DNA from: Mesostigma viride
Taxonomy: Eukaryota > Streptophyta > Mesostigmatophyceae > Mesostigmatales > Mesostigmataceae
Assembly: GCA_009746045.1 (NCBI GenBank)
Contig: RPFO01000504.1
Span: 1-34,377, forward strand
Reading direction: 5' to 3'
Length of the DNA stretch: 34,377 bases
In this document: positions 30,427 through 34,377 of the stretch, one piece after another
Position numbering within the stretch: position 1 is the stretch's first letter
Layout of the letters: the number at the start of each line of letters is the position of its first letter
Notes under the pieces: model-generated
The model's input: only the letters and a program-made list of their open reading frames with translations
Databases searched by the model: none
What the model was told of the DNA's origin: nothing
Translations under genes and position numbers: made by a program

Positions 30427-30698
30427 AGTTTTAAGGGTGGCTGTCACGACGTGATGCAAAGGGAGGGGCAGGGGGGCGATGGGGAAGGTAGCAGTGATGA
30501 TGAGAATGATGTTGATGATATTCCTTGCCTTGCATGTGCGTCCCCGGATGAAATTGACGGTGTCCCTTTCCTGCTGTGCAGCACATCCGGGTGCAAGGGA
30601 GGACTGCATGGGTGCTGCGCTGACCCCCGTTGACTAAGGAGCCCAAGGGGGATTGGTTTTGCCCTGCCTGCCTTGTGCAGGATGCTTACAAGGGCTGA
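30421..30698 (+). pseudogene. PHD-type zinc finger remnant, one-base frameshift
   Basis: An acidic lead (SSDDENDVDD) is followed by IPCLACASPDEIDGVPFLLC and STSGCKGGLHGCCADP. One missing base in the C-run at 30622-30627 shifts the frame to PLTKEPKGDWFCPACLV. Together this is a complete C4-H-C3 PHD pattern: CxxC, C-x4-C, H-x2-C, then CxxC with the conserved Trp two residues before. PHD fingers read histone H3 tails in chromatin proteins. Only the finger is present, with a stop at 30696-30698. It is flanked by exact 27-bp direct repeats, so it looks like a captured fragment. A sequencing error in the C-run would restore the finger but not a larger protein. Confidence 0.8.
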
Positions 30699-30755
30699 TA
30701 TAGTGACATTTTCTGTTTTAGCGGGCATTTTTCTGAAAACACGTCTGACGCAATA

Positions 30756-30782
30756 ACTTGAGCTAGACTTGTCGGAATGACC
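30756..30782 (+). repeat. 27-bp direct repeat, copy 2
   Basis: Exact copy of 30400-30426, 356 bp apart. Confidence 0.92.
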
Positions 30783-31208
30783 CGGGACTTGGAACACTGC
30801 TGTCCCCCTGTTAGCCGGAATTTTTGTTGATTTTGTGGCCTTATCGGAAGTGTTTATGATGTGTTTATTCTCAATGTCCGGTAAAAAATGACCTGTTTTG
30901 CGGGAAAATTAATAACTGTTCAAGGTTTTGCCATTTCCATGATGTAAATAGCTCAGCAAGCTACAAACTCAGGGAACTATATGACCTTGATTTTTGGTAG
31001 CCAACAAATAAGTGCATTGGCTGGGGCATACCCAGCCCTAATTAGCGTCTTTTGCTATTTATAGCGCATTATTGGCGTATATATGGGGGATCAAGTATAT
31101 ATGGGGGTAGTACCCCAACAAGTGCATGGACAACTCACTAGAGATGTTATTTAGTGCCCCCAATCATAATTCAGCATTGTGCAAATGAATTTCAAGTGAT
31201 ATTAGCAT
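30783..31208. other. No gene seen
   Basis: AT-rich spacer. TATATATGGGGG occurs twice near 31078-31107. No palindrome copies. Confidence 0.6.
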
Positions 31209-33679
31209 ATGTCAAATTTTAAGGTTTTTGGGGTGCCACCTCCCCTTAAAGCCAAAAAACACGCCGCACATCTGAGGATTCCGAGAAAGGATCTCATGAA
31301 TGGCAAGATCGACTTTCAGGAGATTCTGCTAAAAGAGAGCGAGGACAAGACGGTGGGTTTGGCACTTTTGGCTCCGGAAGCGTTCATGAAGTACGGTAAA
31401 AGAGTTGGATTACTCGAAGGGGGGCCGAAGGAGGCGGCGATGAAGGGGCCGGTGAAGGGGCTGGAGAAGGGGAAGGGGAAGGGGAAGGAGACGGAGGCGA
31501 AGAAGGAGGAGGAGGCGAAGGGGAAGGAGGAGTGGGACGTTGTGTATGAGTGGCGTAGTGTGGACTGGGGCCGTCGCCGGGTCTGGTTTTGCTGTCACGT
31601 CCTCCTCGGTGATAAAGAGGACGAGTCGCTCGTCAAGCAGGTGGCAGGCGAGGTTGCCTCAGCTTCAGCCCACCACTTTCCCTTGGGCAGGTCCCTTCCG
31701 TGCCTGAGCCTGCTGAACTTGGCGAACATTTGGGGTGATAAGTGGAGTAACTTTCAGAGGTGGTGGTCGTTTGGTCATTGCCCGCCAGAATCGGACATTC
31801 CCCAACCGGGCGGGATCTACGATCATGTGCTGAAGGCTTGCGCCCAAGAGTTTTTCTCCAGGTTCGAACCGATGGTGATCGTGTTTGGTACCAGGCCGGA
31901 GATTAAGGGGTTTCTAGAGATAACGGAAAGGATCGGGATTGGGACTGAATTGTGGGAGCGGCTTGAACGGGGGGAAGATGATGGGGGGCCTAGGCTCGGA
32001 AGGGCGAAGAAGCGAAAAGCTTCCCACGAAGCTGGGGGATTGTCCGCCGTGGTGGAGAGGGATGACCAACAGTTGTTGGAGGGAGGGGATGGAGGGGATG
32101 GAGGTCCGGCAGGAGGGTCTAACCGCGGAGAGACCCCCGTCGAGGTGAGAACGCAGCAGGCCGAACAGATGGTCAACGGGGCCTGAAGGTGATGCGGATC
32201 CGCCTGCTTCGAAGAAGCCCGCTTCTCAAGTGACTCGACGGGCAGTCGTGTGACTTGTTGAGGATGATGGAGGTGGGCCTTCCAAGCCTGCCGCGCCGCA
32301 GCCCGTTTTTCAGGTTCCGAAGAAGCAGCTTCGGGTTCCCTTGCCGATTCTGCCCACCCCGGCGCCTCTGCCCAGTTCTCAAGTACCGAAGAAGCAGCTT
32401 CGGGTTCCCCCGCGGACTCAGCCCATTTCTCAGGTACCGAAGAAGCAGCTTCGTAAGCAACTTGTGGCAGTGGCTGATTCGGACGACGATGCTGAGGAGG
32501 AGGAGGAGGAGGACGACGACGATGCTGAGGAGGAGGAGGGGGAGGAGGAGGAGGAGGAGGAGGAGGAGGAGGAGGAGGAGGAGGAGCAGCACGTTGCTAC
32601 CAAGAAATCTGCAAAGGGTGGGAAGGGTGCGGAGCACGTTGCTTCCAAGAAATCGGCCAAGGTGGGGAAGGCTGCCAAGCCTGCCCTGCCTCAGAAACGG
32701 CGTCGAAAAGCAGTTGTGCTTTCAGATTCGGACGATGAGGAGGAGAAGGAGGAGGAGGATGGCGGCGGAGAGGAGGAGGACGGGGGAAAGGAGCGCGTTG
32801 CTTCCAAGAAGTTACCCAAGACCGCGAAGACTGCCAATGTTGCCGAGCCCGCCAAACCCGCCCCAGCGCCTGCCCCCACCCCAGACGGGGTCTACCTGCG
32901 AGCAGAGGTCGAAGGAAAAGGCCAAAAAGGGTAAGAAAAAATCTGCGAGTGAATTCTGGTATGTAGAGTGTTTTGATTTTTTACGGTTGGCAGTCCGATT
33001 TCTACTAACTCGATTTTAGTCATGCGTTGATGGCATGATCGGTTTGCTCGCAGGTAAGGAGGATGTGGAGCAGTTACTTCGCTTGGCAAATGTGGCGGTG
33101 GGCTTCGGACCAGCGGCTGTACATGCTGACACTTCCGGACGGGAGGAGCCTAAGGGGGCGGAAGACAGTCAGGCGGGCGATGAGGATGATGAGAAGCCCA
33201 CGTTGGAAATGAGACTTATGGACGGGGAAATGGGGTTCGGAGCACCAGAGGCCTTTTGGTGTGATGGGTGGACTTCAGCCATTATGCAAGCAGGGAACAA
33301 GGATACGGCTACGCCAATGTATGCCAAGCTAGAAGACGTCATGCTTTATGGGCAGGTGTCTGGATACGACACCAAGTGGAGGGACGTCGCATTCAAGTTT
33401 TTCGCTGAGGGGGAGAAGGGAGGGAAGTTGAAGAACAAGTTGTGGTGGATGCCGCTGGACTACGCGATGAAGGTGGTAAAGCTGACGGATGCAGCAAGAG
33501 CTGGAAGGATGTGGAAGTCTGGGCGCCTGCAAAGGAGATCGATAGCAAGAGGAGGAAGTCGAAAACGGAACAGCAGATCGCGGAAGCGAAATTACGGAAG
33601 AGGCCCTCGAAAGCTTGAGGGGAAGTTAGCACTTGGACATGCGCTGGCAATGCTCGTCCTATGGTTAATACAAAGTTAG
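31209..33679 (+). CDS. Gene C: charged, low-complexity nuclear-type protein, ~800 residues, frame-broken
   Basis: The first block (31209-32180) starts MSNFKVFGVPPPLKAKKHAAH, has a GKGKGKETEAKKEEE stretch, then a compact aromatic region (WSNFQRWWSFGHCPPESDIP, VIVFGTRPEIKGFLEITERI). A shift in GGGGCC near 32180 leads to PEGDADPPASKKPASQVTRRAVV, an in-frame TGA at 32251, then three QVPKKQLR repeats, a run of 16 Glu, AKKSAKGGK and KKLPKTAKT basic patches. After another shift near 32885 a donor at 32931 and acceptor at 33053 join KAKKG to EDVEQLLRLANVAVGFG, followed by an unrecognised domain (GAPEAFWCDGWTSAIMQAGNK). Architecture suggests a chromatin- or nucleic-acid-associated protein. No enzyme motif. 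It lies next to the right terminal repeat. Confidence 0.58.
32115..32136. repeat. Palindrome variant inside gene C coding frame
   Basis: GGGTCTAAC, CGCG, GAGAGACCC. It lies in the open frame encoding GGSNRGETPVE, unlike most copies, which are intronic. Confidence 0.72.
32310..32456 (+). repeat. Three dispersed copies of a ~27-bp coding repeat
   Basis: CAGGTTCCGAAGAAGCAGCT and close copies start near 32310, 32379 and 32431, each encoding QVPKKQLR. Spacing is 69 and 52 bp. Confidence 0.85.
32490..32586 (+). repeat. GAG/GAC trinucleotide tract
   Basis: Nearly uninterrupted GAG codons with GAC blocks, encoding an acidic run of Glu and Asp in gene C. Prone to length change. Confidence 0.92.
32888..32909. 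repeat. Diverged palindrome copy in gene C
   Basis: GGGTCTACC, TGCG, AGCAGAGGT. The left half is clear, the right half weak. Confidence 0.55.
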
Positions 33680-33787
33680 GATGATGTCTCGAGAGTCTCT
33701 CCACGTAAAATTTACATGAATTACTAACTTTCAAGCCTCTCGATGTGGAATGTACGCTCAAATTGACATGAATTAAGCATTATGACA

Positions 33788-33849
33788 CCAAATTAGCACG
33801 AAAATACGCGATCGAACGCCAAATTCGCGCGAAAAAACGCGATCGGACG
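33788..33849 (+). repeat. Two 31-bp subterminal tandem repeats at the right end
   Basis: CCAAATTAGCACGAAAATAC then GCGATCGAACG (33788-33818), followed directly by CCAAATTCGCGCGAAAAAAC then GCGATCGGACG (33819-33849). They run into the right terminal inverted repeat. Confidence 0.88.
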
Positions 33850-33915
33850 ATTGAAACTAGCGTTTTTTTCTTGCAAAATGCGCCAAAAATGACCCCATTC
33901 CGCGTGGGACCACCC
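33843..33915 (-). repeat. Right terminal inverted repeat
   Basis: The reverse complement starts at 33915 with the same 24 bases as the left end and ends at 33843 with the TCGTCCGA match. It abuts the gypsy-type reading frame at 33917. Confidence 0.88.
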
Positions 33916-33916
33916 T

Positions 33917-34377
33917 GAAGGCCCCTTCAGAAGACGCCTAACCTCTATCCACCAGCTGATAGCATCCTTCCAGGAAGCTCACAGTATGGTTGCTGCTCAG
34001 ATGTTGCATGCACAGGACAAGTATTTAAACAATGCTTGGCAACAGATGTTGGCTACACACACCTTTGTGGCTCCTGGTGACCTGGTGCTCTTGGAGGCTA
34101 ATCGTGTGCTACCTGAAAAGGAGCAATGCAGGAAACTGCAACCCTTGTGGTTGGGACCTTACCCTGTACTGGACACCTTCCACTATGGAACTGTAGTTCA
34201 AGTCCAGGTGCCTTCCCACTGGAGGCTTAAGACTAATGTGTTTCACCTGGCCCAGCTCAAGCTGTATAAACGCAACACCTTGCAGGGACGCCTTTCTGCT
34301 CCATTACCATATGAGCTGGATACTGAGGGGGAGAGGATATATGAAGTGGAGCAGCTGGTGGCTCACAGAGTCAAAAG
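33917..34377 (+). pseudogene. Ty3/gypsy-type integrase C-terminus entering a chromodomain, partial at both ends
   Basis: The frame from 33917 reads FRRRLTSIHQLIASFQEAHS, then FVAPGDLVLLEANR, KLQPLWLGPYPVLD and TNVFHLAQLKLYK, the conserved C-terminal integrase region (GDLVLL, KL.P.W.GP..V, VFH.S.LK.Y pattern) of Ty3/gypsy chromoviruses. It ends IYEVEQLVAHRVK, the start of a chromodomain, at the window edge. The catalytic core is absent to the left because the frame begins at the right terminal repeat of the 23.5-kb interval. The visible frame has no stop, so it may belong to a recent copy cut by the boundary. Integrase inserts the element cDNA and the chromodomain targets chromatin. Confidence 0.88.

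Larger units (their letters stand above)
10387..33915. mobile_element. Candidate 23.5-kb giant DNA transposon with terminal inverted repeats
   Basis: The two ends are inverted copies of one sequence starting GGGTGGTCCCACGCGG, matching over about 65-73 bp. On the left a LINE is broken exactly at the boundary; on the right a gypsy integrase reading frame begins directly after it. The interior carries a transposase-like multi-exon gene, two large plus-strand genes, and 27 copies of a 22-bp palindrome that I do not find outside. The left flank (LINE) does not resume on the right (gypsy), so no target-site duplication can be shown. A rearrangement, or two separate insertions, therefore remains possible. 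Gene-free blocks inside (16.1-21.9 kb, 28.7-31.2 kb) may be nested insertions. Confidence 0.6.

Noticed and set aside
32255-33019. Arg/Ser-rich frame overlapping gene C
   Set aside because: Off-frame reading of the GAG tract and QVPKKQLR repeats. Only its last ~45 codons appear to be used, after the shift near 32885.
10387-33915. Endogenous large DNA virus or polinton/Maverick insertion
   Set aside because: No polymerase B, packaging ATPase, capsid or maturation protease motif was recognised, and the genes contain many introns.

Overview
The window reads as repeat-rich nuclear DNA of a eukaryote. It shows GT-AG spliceosomal introns, LINE and Ty3/gypsy-type retroelement remains, MITE-like inverted-repeat elements, a tRNA-derived repeat and a 2.5-kb minisatellite. 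There is no bacterial operon structure, rRNA or CRISPR array. GC-rich LINE coding sequence mixed with AT-rich spacers would suit a green-algal or streptophyte-algal genome, but nothing here fixes the taxon.

Layout. Positions 1-4640 hold a degraded LINE on the minus strand: ORF1 with coiled coil and RNA-binding-like region, ORF2 with endonuclease and reverse transcriptase, several frame breaks, tail off the window edge. Positions 4640-9400 are gene-poor: a 449-bp inverted-repeat element, a short reverse-transcriptase C-terminal remnant, and dispersed palindromes. Positions 9396-10386 are a second, related LINE remnant on the plus strand, cut off abruptly at 10386. From 10387 to 33915 lies the main object: about 23.5 kb bounded by ~65-73 bp inverted repeats beginning GGGTGGTCCCACGCGG. 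From 33917 to the window end is a Ty3/gypsy integrase C-terminal segment running into a chromodomain, again starting right at the boundary.

Inside the 23.5-kb interval. Gene A (minus, 16086-12095) is a four-exon gene that can be spliced in phase into about 1007 intact residues. It has a Cys-rich zinc-ligand-like region, then a DWAENY ... SDN ... HGKGEVDG core and a C-terminal CYCPPC motif, and is the best transposase-like candidate. Gene B (plus, 22431 to ~28720) is a long, many-exon gene: Ser-Pro-Lys repeats, K/E coiled coil, then unrecognised folds. Gene C (plus, 31209-33679) encodes a basic/acidic low-complexity nuclear-looking protein. A small unrecognised ORF lies at 11435-10833. Genes B and C need several one-base corrections, some in homopolymers, and each has one in-frame TGA; gene A does not. 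A broken PHD finger sits between 27-bp direct repeats in a gene-free stretch.

The most striking signal is a 22-bp palindrome family (arm GGGTCTCGC, centre TGCA, mirrored arm GCGAGACCC, with variants). I find 27 copies from 12061 to 32909, all inside the inverted-repeat bounds and none outside by eye. Sixteen lie in introns of A and B and six directly upstream of gene B. A and B are divergent transcription units with palindrome clusters at both 5' ends, separated by a gene-free core carrying the minisatellite. I infer a large, possibly undescribed DNA transposon or similar giant mobile element whose palindromes may be protein-binding sites, splicing/RNA hairpins, or intron-generating units. 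This rests on sequence reading only.
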